Shown here: piece after piece, positions 1 through 8,678 of the stretch
How the letters are laid out: every line of letters starts with the position of its first letter
Numbering within the stretch: the first letter of the stretch is position 1
Source: Arthrobacter agilis
GTDB lineage: Bacteria; Actinomycetota; Actinomycetes; Actinomycetales; Micrococcaceae
NCBI RefSeq assembly: GCF_030816075.1
Contig: NZ_JAUSXO010000001.1
Location: forward strand, 2,232,001 to 2,296,000
Length of the DNA: 64,000 nt
Direction of reading: 5' to 3'
Position numbers and translations under genes: made by a program
Notes under the pieces: generated by a model
What the model was told of the DNA's origin: nothing
The model's input: the letters and a program-made list of their open reading frames with translations, nothing else
Databases searched by the model: none

Positions 1-9
1 ACGCCGGCC

Positions 10-957
10 TCAGCTGTTCAGCGGTGCGATGCCGGCGGCACCGGCGGCGAGCAGCTCCTCGGCGAGCTCGAGTCCGAGCTGCGCGGCGGCGACGGCGTCC
101 GTGGCGGGTGCCGAGCGCGTGAGCCGGAGGATCGAGCGGCCGTCGAGGCTGCAGACCACGGCCTCGAGCGACAGCTCGTCGCCCTGCAGGCGCGCGAGCG
201 CACCGATGGGGGCGGCGCACCCGGCTTCGAGCTGCAGCAGGACGGCGCGCTCCGCGGTCACCGCGAGGCGCGTGGGCAGGTGGTCGTAGGTGGCCAGCGC
301 CTCCCGCACGTGCGGTGTCGCCTCGCTCTCGCGGCATTCGACCGCGAGGGCCCCCTGACCGGCGGCCGGGAGCATGACGTCCGTGTCGATCAACTCCGTG
401 ATGACCCCGTCGCGGCCCAGCCGGCGCAGCCCGGCGGCGGCGAGGACGACGGCGTCGAGGTCTCCCGGCGCACCCGGCACGAGTCCGGCGACGCGACCCA
501 GGCGCGTGTCCACGTTCCCGCGGATGTCGACGACCTCCAGCCCCGGCCGCGCGGACCTGAGCTGCGCGGCACGGCGCGGCGATCCTGTGCCCACGCGCGC
601 CCCGTCGGGGAGCGTCGCGAGCGTCAGGCCGTCGCGCGCGCACAGGGCGTCGCGGACGTCCTCCCGCTCAGGCACCGAGGCGACAGTGAGTCCGGGCGCG
701 GGAAGCGTGGGGAGGTCCTTGAGCGAATGCACCGCGATGTCGCAGCGCTCCTCGAGGAGGGCGTCGCGGAGGGCCGCGACGAAGACGCCGGTGCCGCCGA
801 TCTGCGAGAGCGAGCCCCGGGAGACGTCACCCTCCGTCCGGACCCGGACGAGCTCGTACGGCAGTCCGGCGAGATCCGCCACGCGCTCCGCGACCGTCGT
901 CGTCTGCGTCATCGCGAGGGCGCTGCCCCGCGTGCCGACCCTGATACCCGTCGTCAT
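10..957 (-). CDS. hemC: Porphobilinogen deaminase (hydroxymethylbilane synthase)
   Basis: Condenses four porphobilinogen molecules into hydroxymethylbilane in the cytoplasm, an early step of haem synthesis. The 315-residue protein has the family opening RVGTRGSALAMTQT, the substrate-binding HSLKDLP and TGSPRR stretches, and the cofactor loop LEAGCAAPIG, whose Cys (about residue 247) should carry the dipyrromethane cofactor. Length is normal for the family. The ATG at 957 shares one base with the hemH stop (TGATG), which suggests translational coupling; a GTG directly before it at 960 is an alternative start. It is the last hem gene visible in the leftward operon; hemD, usually next, would lie outside the window. 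Confidence 0.96.
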   Translation of the reverse strand: MTTGIRVGTRGSALAMTQTTTVAERVADLAGLPYELVRVRTEGDVSRGSLSQIGGTGVFVAALRDALLEERCDIAVHSLKDLPTLPAPGLTVASVPEREDVRDALCARDGLTLATLPDGARVGTGSPRRAAQLRSARPGLEVVDIRGNVDTRLGRVAGLVPGAPGDLDAVVLAAAGLRRLGRDGVITELIDTDVMLPAAGQGALAVECRESEATPHVREALATYDHLPTRLAVTAERAVLLQLEAGCAAPIGALARLQGDELSLEAVVCSLDGRSILRLTRSAPATDAVAAAQLGLELAEELLAAGAAGIAPLNS

Positions 958-2162
958 CACATCCCGGGGTTCGGCAGCGGCGTGCCCACGGTGGAGTCGA
1001 CGGCCGCGATGGTCGGCTTCTCCCCGCGACGGTTCGCGCAGCAGTTCGGGCGGCAGACGTCGTACCAGGGACCGAGCGCCGTGGCCGACGGCCGGTCCGC
1101 GATGTTGTTCTCGACGGTGCGCTCGAGGATGAGGTCGACCAGGCCCTCCACGAACTTCCGGTGCGTGCCGGGCGTGGGGACGCGGTCGGCGACGATCCCG
1201 AGCTCGCCGCAGGTCTCCATCGCCTCGGTGTCGAGGTCCCAGGCGACCTCCATGTGGTCGGAGACGAAGCCGAGCGGGACGATCACGACGCCGCGTGTCC
1301 CGTGCTCGTAGCGGTCACGGAGCGCATCGCTGATGTCGGGCTCGAGCCAGGGGATGTGGGGCGCGCCGGAGCGGGACTGGTACACGAGCGACCACTCGAC
1401 GCCCGCGGCCCCGGGGATGCGGTCCAGCACCGCCTGGGCGGTCGCGAGGTGCTGCGCCACGTAGGCGCCGTCCTCGTAGGCCGGTCCGCCGTCGCCGTTG
1501 CGCGGGCCTGCGGCCTCCGCGTCGCCCATGGGGATCGAGTGGGTGGAGAACATGATGTGGACGGGGGCGTCGGGGGTGCCCTGTTCGGCCAGCCCGGCGC
1601 GCACCGTGGCGAGCCCCTCCGTCACACCCTCGACGAAGGGTTCCACGAAGCCGGGGTGGTCGAAGTACTGGCGCACCTTGTCCACCTCGAGCCGGCCTTC
1701 GAGGCCGGTCTTCACGAGGGCCATACCGAGGTCCTCACGGTACTGGCGGCAGCTCGAGTAGCAGGAGTAGGCGCTCGTGGTGACGGCGAGCACCCTGCGG
1801 TGCCCGGCGTCGTAGGCCTCCTGGAGCGTGTCGGCGATGAACGGCTCCCAGTTGCGGTTGCCCCAGTAGACGGGCAGGTCGATGCCGCGGCCGCGCAGCT
1901 CGGCCTCCATGGCGGCGCGCAGCGCCCGGTTCTGGCTGTTGATGGGGCTCACCCCACCGAACGCGCGGTAGTGGTGCGAGACCTCCTCGAGGCGCTCGTC
2001 CGGGATGCCGCGGCCGCGGGTCACGTTGCGCAGGAAGGGGATGACGTCGTCCTGCCCCTCGGGGCCGCCGAAGGAGGCGAGCACGACGGCGTCGTACGCC
2101 TTCGGGGCCATGCGGCCGTTCTGGTCGACGCCCTCGAGCGGGTCGAAAGCCTGTGTCGTCAC
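957..2162 (-). CDS. hemH: Ferrochelatase (coproporphyrin ferrochelatase, CpfC type)
   Basis: Inserts Fe2+ into the porphyrin; in actinobacteria that also carry HemQ the substrate is normally coproporphyrin III. The product has 401 residues. Visible family features are VVLASFGGPEG near the N-terminus, the Arg/Tyr-rich segment VYWGNRNWEP, the catalytic-region FSTHSIP with its conserved His, and LVYQSRSG. The reading frame is open further upstream to 2555, but that part lies over hemQ. The GTG at 2162 overlaps the hemQ stop by four bases (GTGA), fits the known N-terminus and is the chosen start. It is co-transcribed with hemQ upstream and hemC downstream. Confidence 0.93.
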   Translation of the reverse strand: MTTQAFDPLEGVDQNGRMAPKAYDAVVLASFGGPEGQDDVIPFLRNVTRGRGIPDERLEEVSHHYRAFGGVSPINSQNRALRAAMEAELRGRGIDLPVYWGNRNWEPFIADTLQEAYDAGHRRVLAVTTSAYSCYSSCRQYREDLGMALVKTGLEGRLEVDKVRQYFDHPGFVEPFVEGVTEGLATVRAGLAEQGTPDAPVHIMFSTHSIPMGDAEAAGPRNGDGGPAYEDGAYVAQHLATAQAVLDRIPGAAGVEWSLVYQSRSGAPHIPWLEPDISDALRDRYEHGTRGVVIVPLGFVSDHMEVAWDLDTEAMETCGELGIVADRVPTPGTHRKFVEGLVDLILERTVENNIADRPSATALGPWYDVCRPNCCANRRGEKPTIAAVDSTVGTPLPNPGM

Positions 2163-2872
2163 TGGAGCACCTCTGCAATCTCGTCGGGGTTGATCCGCCG
2201 GCCGGTATAGAACGGCACTTCCTCGCGGACGTGGCGGCGTGCCTCGGTCTCCCGGAGGTACCGCATGAGGTCCACGAGGTCCACGAGCTCGGGAGCCTCG
2301 AGTGCCAGGATCCATTCGTAGTCGTTGAGGGCGAAGGATGACACCGTGTTGGAGATGACCTGCGGGTACTTGCGCCCCTTCATCCCGTGGTCCATGAGCA
2401 TGGTCCGGCGCTCGTCCTGGGGAAGGATGTACCAGTCGTAGGACCGGACGAACGGGTACACGCACACCCACTCCGCCGGGGCGACGCCGCGGGAGAAGGC
2501 CGGGCTGTGGGATTTCGAGAACTCGGCGTCGCGGTGCACGCCCATGGCGGACCACACGACGCTGGTCCCGGCGAACGTCTCGGTGCGGCGCAGGCGGCGG
2601 ACGGCGGCCTGCAGTTCCTCCGGGCGCGGCCCGTGGAGCCAGACCATCACGTCGGCGTCGGCCCTCATGGCGGAGACGTCGTAGAAACCGCGGAGCACCA
2701 CGCCGTCCTGCTCGAAGGAGGAGAGCACCTCCTCGAGCTGCCGGGCATCGGAACCGGTGGTCGCGGCGTCCCGCTTGAAGACGGTCCAGAGGGTGTAGAA
2801 CAGCTCACCGGGGGCTTCGGCGCCCCCTCCGTTCGGAGCGTGGGCGGGGTTGCTACATGTTGGCTCAGTCAT
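2159..2872 (-). CDS. hemQ: Coproheme decarboxylase (chlorite-dismutase family)
   Basis: Final enzyme of the coproporphyrin-dependent haem pathway, converting coproheme to haem b by two oxidative decarboxylations. The 237-residue length fits. Visible features are LFYTLWTVFKRD at the start of the first ferredoxin-like repeat, the segment SYDWYILPQDERR with the conserved Tyr region, and DHGMKGRKYP, which holds the proximal-His region typical of actinobacterial HemQ. The gene lies between hemY and hemH and overlaps hemH by four bases. No strong Shine-Dalgarno sequence is visible before its ATG, and a CAGACT box six bases upstream could be a leaderless -10. Confidence 0.94.
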   Translation of the reverse strand: MTEPTCSNPAHAPNGGGAEAPGELFYTLWTVFKRDAATTGSDARQLEEVLSSFEQDGVVLRGFYDVSAMRADADVMVWLHGPRPEELQAAVRRLRRTETFAGTSVVWSAMGVHRDAEFSKSHSPAFSRGVAPAEWVCVYPFVRSYDWYILPQDERRTMLMDHGMKGRKYPQVISNTVSSFALNDYEWILALEAPELVDLVDLMRYLRETEARRHVREEVPFYTGRRINPDEIAEVLQ

Positions 2873-2915
2873 GGTACTAGTCTGCCCCTCGCCCGGAGTC
2901 GAACCGAATCCCTTT

Positions 2916-2936
2916 TCTTCTACAGGGGGTAGAAGA
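2916..2936. other. Short palindrome between hemY and hemQ
   Basis: A perfect 8-bp stem (TCTTCTAC / GTAGAAGA) with a 5-base G-rich loop lies in the 72-bp gap between the hemY stop and the hemQ start. It is much richer in A/T than its surroundings. It sits about 45 bases upstream of hemQ and could be an operator, or an RNA hairpin that adjusts transcription into hemQ-hemH-hemC. No U-tract follows it, so it is a poor intrinsic terminator. Confidence 0.45.
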
Positions 2937-2944
2937 GATCAACG

Positions 2945-4489
2945 TCACATCCCGGTGGAAGGGCCGTCCTCGGCAGGGCCACCCGTCAGGGCGTCGGCGA
3001 GGGCCTGCGCGCGGGCCCGGGCGTCGTCGATCACCGCCACCAGACCCGTCCCGGCGAGCCATCCGCCCGTCACCGCGAGGGACGCGGAGCGGTCGGCGAC
3101 GGCCGACCGGATCCGGGCGACCCGCTCCCGGTGCCCCACGGAGGCGTGGGGCAGCGCGCCCGCCCAGCGCACCACGTCCCAGTCGAGCACGTCCGCCTCG
3201 ACGATCGGTAGGTCGAGGAGGGTCGAGGCGTCGGCGAGCGCATGGCGGTAGAGGGCGTCGTCGGGCGTGGAGAGCCCCACGTCGGCGGGTGTGTCCCCGA
3301 CCCGCCCGAAGGAGAGCCGCAGGACGTGCGAGCCCGGGCCGGCCTGGTCCCGCAGCCACGCCCACTTCGCGGTGGAGTGCGTGAGCGCCTTGGCCGCGAC
3401 GCCCTCCACGCCGCGTGCGACGAGCACGCCCGTGCCCCGCGGCCGTGCGTCCAGCTCCGGCACGTCGACGATCAGGGTGACGAGGGCGACGCCGGGTACC
3501 GGATCGGGCCGTTCGGTCGCGAGGTCGGGGATCACCGGGGCCATGAGGTCGACGGCGGCGCGGCCCTCCGTGGCGACGAGGACGCCGTCGGCCGGCAGGC
3601 GGCGCGTGAGGGACGAGTGTTCGGTGGTCACCGTCCACCCGGTGGCCGAGCGGGCGAGGCCGGTCACCTGCTCCCCTGTCCTGAGGTCGGCGCCGTCGGC
3701 CGTGAGTTCCGCGACGAGTGCGTCCCGCAGCTGGGCGATCCCGCCGGAGAGCCCACCGACCGCGGCGCCGGCCGGTGCCGCCGCACGCAGTGCTCCTGCC
3801 GCTGCTCCGAGCGAGCCGAGGCGGGCCATCGTGGTGCGGAGGCCGGGCGCCACGGAGTCGACGTCGAGGTCGTCCGGGTCCGCGGAGAAGACACCGCCGG
3901 CCACGGGGGCCACCAGGCGGGTGAGCACCTCGTCCCCCATACGGGTGCGGACGAGCTCTCCGAGGCTCACCCTGCTGCGCGTCGCGAGGGATCCGACGGG
4001 CAGCACCCTGTCGAGGGACGCCCGGAGGGAGCCGGCGCGACCGATCACGGCGGTGATCGCCGGGTCGGTCGGATCCGCGGGGATCCCGAGGACACCGGAA
4101 CTGGGCAGGGGCTGCGCCGAGGCACGGAGGTCCTTGCCCGGGAGCTGCACCCAGGCGCCCGTGGCATCGGGGGTGACGATCCGGTCGGCGAGCCCCAGTT
4201 CGGCGGCGAGGGCCGGGACCGTGGCGGAGCGGGTCGAGAAGGACTCCGCGCCGCTGTCCAGCTGGAAGCCGCCGAGCAGGCGTCCGTCGACCGTGCCCCC
4301 GAAGCGTCCGGACCGCTCGAGCAGCGTGACGTGGAGCCCCTGCCGGAGGAGGGTCCGCGCGGCGACGAGGCCCGCCATGCCGCCGCCGATCACCACGACG
4401 GTGCGGCGGCGCGCACGCTCCTGCGGCGGACCGCCGGGCAGCCCTGCCGGCAGGTCCTCGCCGCCGGGTCCACCGGCGCTCCTTGCCAC
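2945..4489 (-). CDS. hemY: Coproporphyrinogen III / protoporphyrinogen oxidase, FAD-dependent
   Basis: Flavoenzyme of the HemY (CgoX) family that oxidises coproporphyrinogen III to coproporphyrin III in Gram-positive haem synthesis. The N-terminal FAD dinucleotide motif VVVIGGGMAGL appears about 30 residues after the chosen start, and the C-terminal FAD-contact region (VTGGWLAGTGLVAVIDDA) is present. The product has 514 residues. The open frame extends into hemE; the GTG at 4489, two bases beyond the hemE stop and eight bases after a GGAG, is the best start. It follows hemE and precedes hemQ, so the operon order itself supports the coproporphyrin route. Confidence 0.9.
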   Translation of the reverse strand: MARSAGGPGGEDLPAGLPGGPPQERARRRTVVVIGGGMAGLVAARTLLRQGLHVTLLERSGRFGGTVDGRLLGGFQLDSGAESFSTRSATVPALAAELGLADRIVTPDATGAWVQLPGKDLRASAQPLPSSGVLGIPADPTDPAITAVIGRAGSLRASLDRVLPVGSLATRSRVSLGELVRTRMGDEVLTRLVAPVAGGVFSADPDDLDVDSVAPGLRTTMARLGSLGAAAGALRAAAPAGAAVGGLSGGIAQLRDALVAELTADGADLRTGEQVTGLARSATGWTVTTEHSSLTRRLPADGVLVATEGRAAVDLMAPVIPDLATERPDPVPGVALVTLIVDVPELDARPRGTGVLVARGVEGVAAKALTHSTAKWAWLRDQAGPGSHVLRLSFGRVGDTPADVGLSTPDDALYRHALADASTLLDLPIVEADVLDWDVVRWAGALPHASVGHRERVARIRSAVADRSASLAVTGGWLAGTGLVAVIDDARARAQALADALTGGPAEDGPSTGM

Positions 4490-4491
4490 GG

Positions 4492-5553
4492 CTACGGCTC
4501 CACGGAGTGGACGAGTTCGACGACGCGTGTCAGGACGTCCGGGTCGGTCTCCGGCGGGACGCCGTGTCCGAGGTTCACCACGTGCCCGGGGGCCGACGCT
4601 CCGGCGGCCAGCACCTCGCGGACGTGGCGCTCGAGGACCGGCCAAGGTGCGGGCAGCAGGGCCGGGTCGATGTTGCCCTGCAGCGGGACCGTCCCGCCGA
4701 GGCGCCTGCCGGCTTCGTCGAGGGGCAGCCGGTAGTCGACGCCGATGACGTCCACGCCCACCTCGTGCATCGCGACGAGGAGCTCGGACGTGCCGGTGCC
4801 GAAGTGGATCAGGGGCGCCCCGAGACCGCGCACGTGGTCGAGGGCCCGCCGCGAGGCAGGGGCGACGTGACGGCGGTAGTCCGCGAGTCCGAGCGAGCCG
4901 GCCCAGGAGTCGAACAGCTGCGCCGCGCTGGCGCCGGCTTCGAGCTGTGCGCGCAGGAACATGCCCGACGCGTCCGCGGCCCAGTCGGTCAGGGCGCGCC
5001 AGGTGTCAGGGTCCGCGTGCATCATGGTGCGCGGGCCGAGGTGGTCGCGTGAGGGCCGCCCCTCCACCATGTAGGCGGCCAGGGTGAACGGCGCCCCGGC
5101 GAAGCCGATCAGCGGCGTGCTCCCGAGCTGGTCGACGGTCAGGGCGACCGCCTGCCGGATCGGGTCGAGCGCCTCGTCGGTCAGCGTGGGCAGGGCGGCG
5201 ACGTCGGCGGCGGTGCGGACGGGCTTGCCGAGGACCGGGCCCACCCCGGGGACGATGTCCACGTCGACACCTGCGAGCTTCAGCGGGATCACGATGTCGG
5301 AGAAGAAGATGCCGGCGTCGACATCATGGCGGCGGACGGGCTGCAGGGTGATCTCGGACGCCATCTCGGGGTCCAGGCAGGACGCGAGCATGTCGGTGCC
5401 TGCGCGCAGCGCCCGGTATTCGGGCAGCGACCGTCCGGCCTGGCGCATGAACCACACGGGACGCCGGTGCGGCGTCAGGCCGCGATAGGCGGAGATGAGG
5501 GCCGAGCCGGACGTGCGGCCGTCGTTGAGCGGGTGCGATGCGGCGAGGTCCAT
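4492..5553 (-). CDS. hemE: Uroporphyrinogen decarboxylase
   Basis: Decarboxylates the four acetate side chains of uroporphyrinogen III to give coproporphyrinogen III in the cytoplasm. The 353-residue protein has the signature [16 protein letters not shown] near residues 32-47, the substrate Asp in FFSDIVIP, the [13 protein letters not shown] segment, and the C-terminal [13 protein letters not shown]. Length and motifs are fully typical. It is the first gene of the leftward hem operon. The ATG at 5553 lies seven bases after a possible -10 box (5561-5566), so the mRNA may be leaderless. Confidence 0.96.
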   Translation of the reverse strand: MDLAASHPLNDGRTSGSALISAYRGLTPHRRPVWFMRQAGRSLPEYRALRAGTDMLASCLDPEMASEITLQPVRRHDVDAGIFFSDIVIPLKLAGVDVDIVPGVGPVLGKPVRTAADVAALPTLTDEALDPIRQAVALTVDQLGSTPLIGFAGAPFTLAAYMVEGRPSRDHLGPRTMMHADPDTWRALTDWAADASGMFLRAQLEAGASAAQLFDSWAGSLGLADYRRHVAPASRRALDHVRGLGAPLIHFGTGTSELLVAMHEVGVDVIGVDYRLPLDEAGRRLGGTVPLQGNIDPALLPAPWPVLERHVREVLAAGASAPGHVVNLGHGVPPETDPDVLTRVVELVHSVEP

Positions 5554-5560
5554 ACCGCCG

Positions 5561-5590
5561 ATTCTGCCGAAGATCCCGCCGGAGCGTTAA
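5561..5590 (-). promoter_or_regulatory. Likely hemE operon promoter (leaderless)
   Basis: Reading leftward, a TTAACG (-35, 5590-5585) and a CAGAAT (-10, 5566-5561) are separated by 18 bases. The -10 lies seven bases before the hemE ATG, so transcription would begin at or next to the start codon. The first base of the -10 deviates from the usual T. Confidence 0.5.
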
Positions 5591-5593
5591 CCG

Positions 5594-5665
5594 GGATTCC
5601 TGCGGCGCGGGGGTGCGTGGCCAAGATCACCCCGGCGGCCGAGGGACAGAATCCCGCAGGAATCC
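5594..5665. repeat. 12-bp inverted repeat with nested hairpin between hemE and hemA
   Basis: GGATTCCTGCGG (5594-5605) is repeated as its exact reverse complement CCGCAGGAATCC (5654-5665), with 48 bases between. A smaller inverted pair, GGGGTG (5610-5615) and CACCCC (5628-5633), is nested inside. The element sits between the predicted divergent hemE and hemA promoters, outside both transcripts if those start where predicted. It is therefore more likely a DNA-level control site than an RNA structure. Confidence 0.6.
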
Positions 5666-5721
5666 GCGGAAAGCAAGCCCCGGTAAGGATCGCCTCATCA
5701 GTGGGAGGGGCCTGTTCTCGG

Positions 5722-5727
5722 TATGAT
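5722..5727 (+). promoter_or_regulatory. hemA -10 box
   Basis: TATGAT lies nine bases upstream of the GTG start of hemA, implying a leader of only a few bases. An AAGGA also lies just before the GTG. No convincing -35 hexamer is visible at the usual distance. Confidence 0.5.
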
Positions 5728-5736
5728 CGAAGGACT

Positions 5737-7131
5737 GTGGTACTTCTTTCACTTGTAGCGACACATTCGAACGTGGACCTGGAGACGGTCGCCCGACTGA
5801 GCGTCGGGGCACCCCAGGTCCCTGCTTCCGTACTCGCCGATGACAGGGCCGTGTCCGGTGCCGTCGTCCTGGCGACCTGCAACCGTTTCGAGATCTACGC
5901 CGAAGCGCCCTCCGAAGAGGACGTCGAGGCCGCCCGTTCCGCGATCGTGTCGACCATCAGCGAGTACTCCGGCATCCCGGAGCAGTCGGTCTCCGCGTCC
6001 TTCGAGACCCACACCGGCCAGGGCGTGGCCGAACACCTCTTCGCCGTCGGCGCCGGGCTCGATTCCGCCGTGATCGGTGAACGCGAGATCGCGGGCCAGG
6101 TGCGCCGCGCACTCATCGAGGCGCAGGGCTCGGGTGCTGCCAGCGGCGGCCTCGTGCGCCTGTTCCAGGCCGCCTCGAAGACCGCGAAGGACGTCGGCGC
6201 GCAGACGGCGCTCGGCAGCCGGGGCCGGTCCATCGTCTCCGTGGCCCTCGAGCTCGCCGGCGATCTCTCCGCCGACGCCGACTGGTCGCGCAAGACCGTC
6301 GTGCTGTTCGGCACGGGCGCGTATGCGGGCGCCGCGATGGCCGCGCTGAAGGAGCGCGGCTGCACGGACATCTCCGTCTTCTCCTCCTCCGGACGCGCCG
6401 AGGGCTTCGTCGCCTCCCGCGGCGGCACCGCCGTCACCGCGGCGGACCTGCCGGGCGCCATGCGCCGCGCCGACGTCGTCATCGGCTGCAGCGGCAGCGA
6501 CGCCCGGATCGACGCCGCGGACATCGAACGGGTCCGCGCCGGGAGCAACCGCCCGCTCGTCGTCATCGACCTCGCCCTGAGCCACGACTTCGACCCCGCC
6601 GTCGGGACCCTCGACGACGTCGAACTCATCACCCTCGAGTCCGTCCGCGCCGCGGCCCCCGAGGAGCAGGCCGACGCGCTCGCTCAGGCCGCCGACCTCG
6701 TGCGCGGCGCCGCGCGGTCCTTCGAGGAACAGCAGACCACCCGCGCCATGAACGCGGCAATCGTGGCACTGCGCCGGCACACGCAGGCGGTCCTCGACTC
6801 CGAGATGGAGCGGGTCCGCGCCCAGCACGGCTGCACGGCCGCTGCGGAGGAGGTCGAGTTCGCCCTGCGGCGCATGGTCCGGCAGCTCCTGCACGTGCCC
6901 ACCGTCCGAGCGCGTGAACTCGCTGCCGAGGGACGCCAGGACGACTACACCGCAGCGCTCGAAGCCCTCTACGGGATCGACATGGCGCCCGCGGAGAAGA
7001 CGCCCGCTCCGCATCCGGACCTCGGCGCCCCGGGTCATGCGGCCGAGGTCGTGCCGGCCACCCGACCGCACGAGCACCTCGACGGCGCCGTCTGCCCCGT
7101 GGACCACGAACGGCCCGCACAGAGCGCCTGA
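5737..7131 (+). CDS. hemA: Glutamyl-tRNA reductase
   Basis: Reduces glutamyl-tRNA(Glu) with NADPH to glutamate-1-semialdehyde, the committed step of the C5 haem pathway. The protein starts [18 protein letters not shown], and the frame is open further upstream, but the GTG at 5737 gives the family N-terminus. The catalytic Cys is in [11 protein letters not shown] (about residue 48). [10 protein letters not shown] is the conserved glutamyl-binding region and [12 protein letters not shown] the NADPH fold. The C-terminal dimerisation helices and an acidic, Pro-rich tail complete 464 residues. It is transcribed away from hemE, so the first and later haem genes share one control region. Confidence 0.95.
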   Translation: MVLLSLVATHSNVDLETVARLSVGAPQVPASVLADDRAVSGAVVLATCNRFEIYAEAPSEEDVEAARSAIVSTISEYSGIPEQSVSASFETHTGQGVAEHLFAVGAGLDSAVIGEREIAGQVRRALIEAQGSGAASGGLVRLFQAASKTAKDVGAQTALGSRGRSIVSVALELAGDLSADADWSRKTVVLFGTGAYAGAAMAALKERGCTDISVFSSSGRAEGFVASRGGTAVTAADLPGAMRRADVVIGCSGSDARIDAADIERVRAGSNRPLVVIDLALSHDFDPAVGTLDDVELITLESVRAAAPEEQADALAQAADLVRGAARSFEEQQTTRAMNAAIVALRRHTQAVLDSEMERVRAQHGCTAAAEEVEFALRRMVRQLLHVPTVRARELAAEGRQDDYTAALEALYGIDMAPAEKTPAPHPDLGAPGHAAEVVPATRPHEHLDGAVCPVDHERPAQSA

Positions 7132-7180
7132 CCCGGAGCACCTGACCGGAGCACCCTGCCCGGCATCGCTCCCGGCGCGG

Positions 7181-7198
7181 CCCGCCCACGAGGGCGGG
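7181..7198. terminator. Hairpin between convergent hemA and moeB-like gene
   Basis: A perfect 7-bp GC stem (CCCGCCC / GGGCGGG) with a 4-base loop lies 50 bases after the hemA stop and just after the end of the opposing gene. It has no T-tract but is well placed to end both transcripts. Confidence 0.6.
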
Positions 7199-7203
7199 AA
7201 GGG

Positions 7204-8457
7204 TCAGTAGGTCATCTTCTCCGGCTCGATCCTCCGCACCCATTCGATGATGCCGCCCTCCACGGACACGGCATCACGGTGTCCGTGGTCCCGGAGGAAG
7301 CGGACCACATCGGCCGACCGCACGCCGGACTTGCAGTGCACGTACAGCGTCCTGCCCGGCTCGATCACCGTGTCCCCGTCGATGATCAGGTTCTTCGGCA
7401 CCAGCACGGCGCCGTCGATGCTCACGATCGCGTGTTCCTCGGGGTTCCGCACATCCAGCAGGTCGAAGTCCGCGGTGCCGGCGGCGCGCGCCGCGAGGAG
7501 CGCGGAGAGCTCCTCGACGGACACGGTCGGCACGACCTCCTCCGGCGCCTCCCCGGATGCCGCCGCGGCCGCCGGTGACGGCAGGCCGCAGAACTGCTCG
7601 TAGTCGATGAGTTCGGTGATGCGCGACGCCGTCGGGTCGGACCGCACCCGCAGTTCCCGCCAGCTCATGTCGAGCGCGTCGAACACGAGCACCCGGCCGA
7701 GCAGCGTGGTGCCCACCCCCGTGATGAGCTTGATCGCCTCGTTGACCATCACGGAGCCGATCTGCCCGCACAACACGCCCAGCACCCCGCCCTCTGCGCA
7801 CGAGGGCACGGAACCGGGCGGCGGCGCTTCGGGGTACAGGTCGCGGTAGGTGGGTCCGTGGTCCTGCCAGAACACGCTGACCTGGCCGTCGAACCGCAGG
7901 ATGGAGCCCCACACGTACGGCTTGCCGAGGATCGCCGCGGCGTCGTTGACGAGGTAGCGCGTGGCGAAGTTGTCCGTGCCGTCGATGACGAGGTCGTACC
8001 CGGCGAAGAGCTCCAGCGCGTTGCCGCGGTCCAGCCGCTCCTCGTGCAGCACGACGTCCACGAGCGGATTCAGCGCCAGGATGCTGTCGCGGGCGGATTC
8101 CGCCTTCGACCGGCCGAGATCCGGCATGCCGTGGATGACCTGGCGCTGCAGGTTGGAGAGCTCGACGCCGTCGTCGTCCACGACCCCGAGCGTCCCCACG
8201 CCCGCCGCCGCCAGGTACAGGAGCACCGGCGATCCCAGCCCTCCCGCGCCGATCACGAGGACGCGCGCATTCTTCAGGCGCAGCTGCGCCTCCGTGCCGA
8301 AACCGGGGATGATCAGGTGCCGCGAATACCGCAGGGTCTCCTCCTGCGACAGGCTCCCCCTCGCCTCGACCAGGGGCAGCAGGCCCGCGGCCACGCCGGG
8401 CGGTGCTGACGGGACGGCCTGGGCACTCACGGGCGCGGACGACGGGAAAGCGGTCAT
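7204..8457 (-). CDS. moeB: MoeB/ThiF-type adenylyltransferase with C-terminal rhodanese domain
   Basis: Activates the C-terminal glycine of a ubiquitin-like sulfur carrier (MoaD/ThiS type) by adenylation; the fused rhodanese domain can supply the sulfur. Near residue 50 SRHLIIPGFG opens the E1-like domain. VIGAGGLGSPVLLYLAAAG is the ATP-binding loop, DGTDNFATRYLVND follows, and SCAEGGVLGVLCGQIG contains the cysteine pair region. The rhodanese domain occupies roughly the last 110 residues, with active-site HCKSGVRSADV. The 417-residue product starts at ATG 8457; the frame extends upstream without support. Whether it serves molybdopterin, thiamine or cysteine synthesis cannot be told, since no carrier-protein gene is nearby. 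Confidence 0.88.
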   Translation of the reverse strand: MTAFPSSAPVSAQAVPSAPPGVAAGLLPLVEARGSLSQEETLRYSRHLIIPGFGTEAQLRLKNARVLVIGAGGLGSPVLLYLAAAGVGTLGVVDDDGVELSNLQRQVIHGMPDLGRSKAESARDSILALNPLVDVVLHEERLDRGNALELFAGYDLVIDGTDNFATRYLVNDAAAILGKPYVWGSILRFDGQVSVFWQDHGPTYRDLYPEAPPPGSVPSCAEGGVLGVLCGQIGSVMVNEAIKLITGVGTTLLGRVLVFDALDMSWRELRVRSDPTASRITELIDYEQFCGLPSPAAAAASGEAPEEVVPTVSVEELSALLAARAAGTADFDLLDVRNPEEHAIVSIDGAVLVPKNLIIDGDTVIEPGRTLYVHCKSGVRSADVVRFLRDHGHRDAVSVEGGIIEWVRRIEPEKMTY

Positions 8458-8678
8458 GCCCAAGGGTAGGGCGCTCCCCCGGGCCCGGGCCAGCGGGCAC
8501 CGCCCCCTCCCGCCCGCGGAGCTACTCCGCCGTACCGGTTCCCCGGGGAGGAGACGTCGCCGACCCAGCGTCCGGAGCGGGTCCGCCGTCTCGGCCTCCC
8601 GGTCAGGGACGGCCCGCTTCCTACCGGTGGGTAAACTGGGCTGATCCCCCCGCCCGCAGAGCCCGAGGAACACCTCAC

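Noticed and set aside
2163..2555. N-terminal extension of ferrochelatase over hemQ
   Set aside because: It is Arg/Pro-rich, lies wholly over hemQ, and the GTG at 2162 gives the conserved N-terminus.
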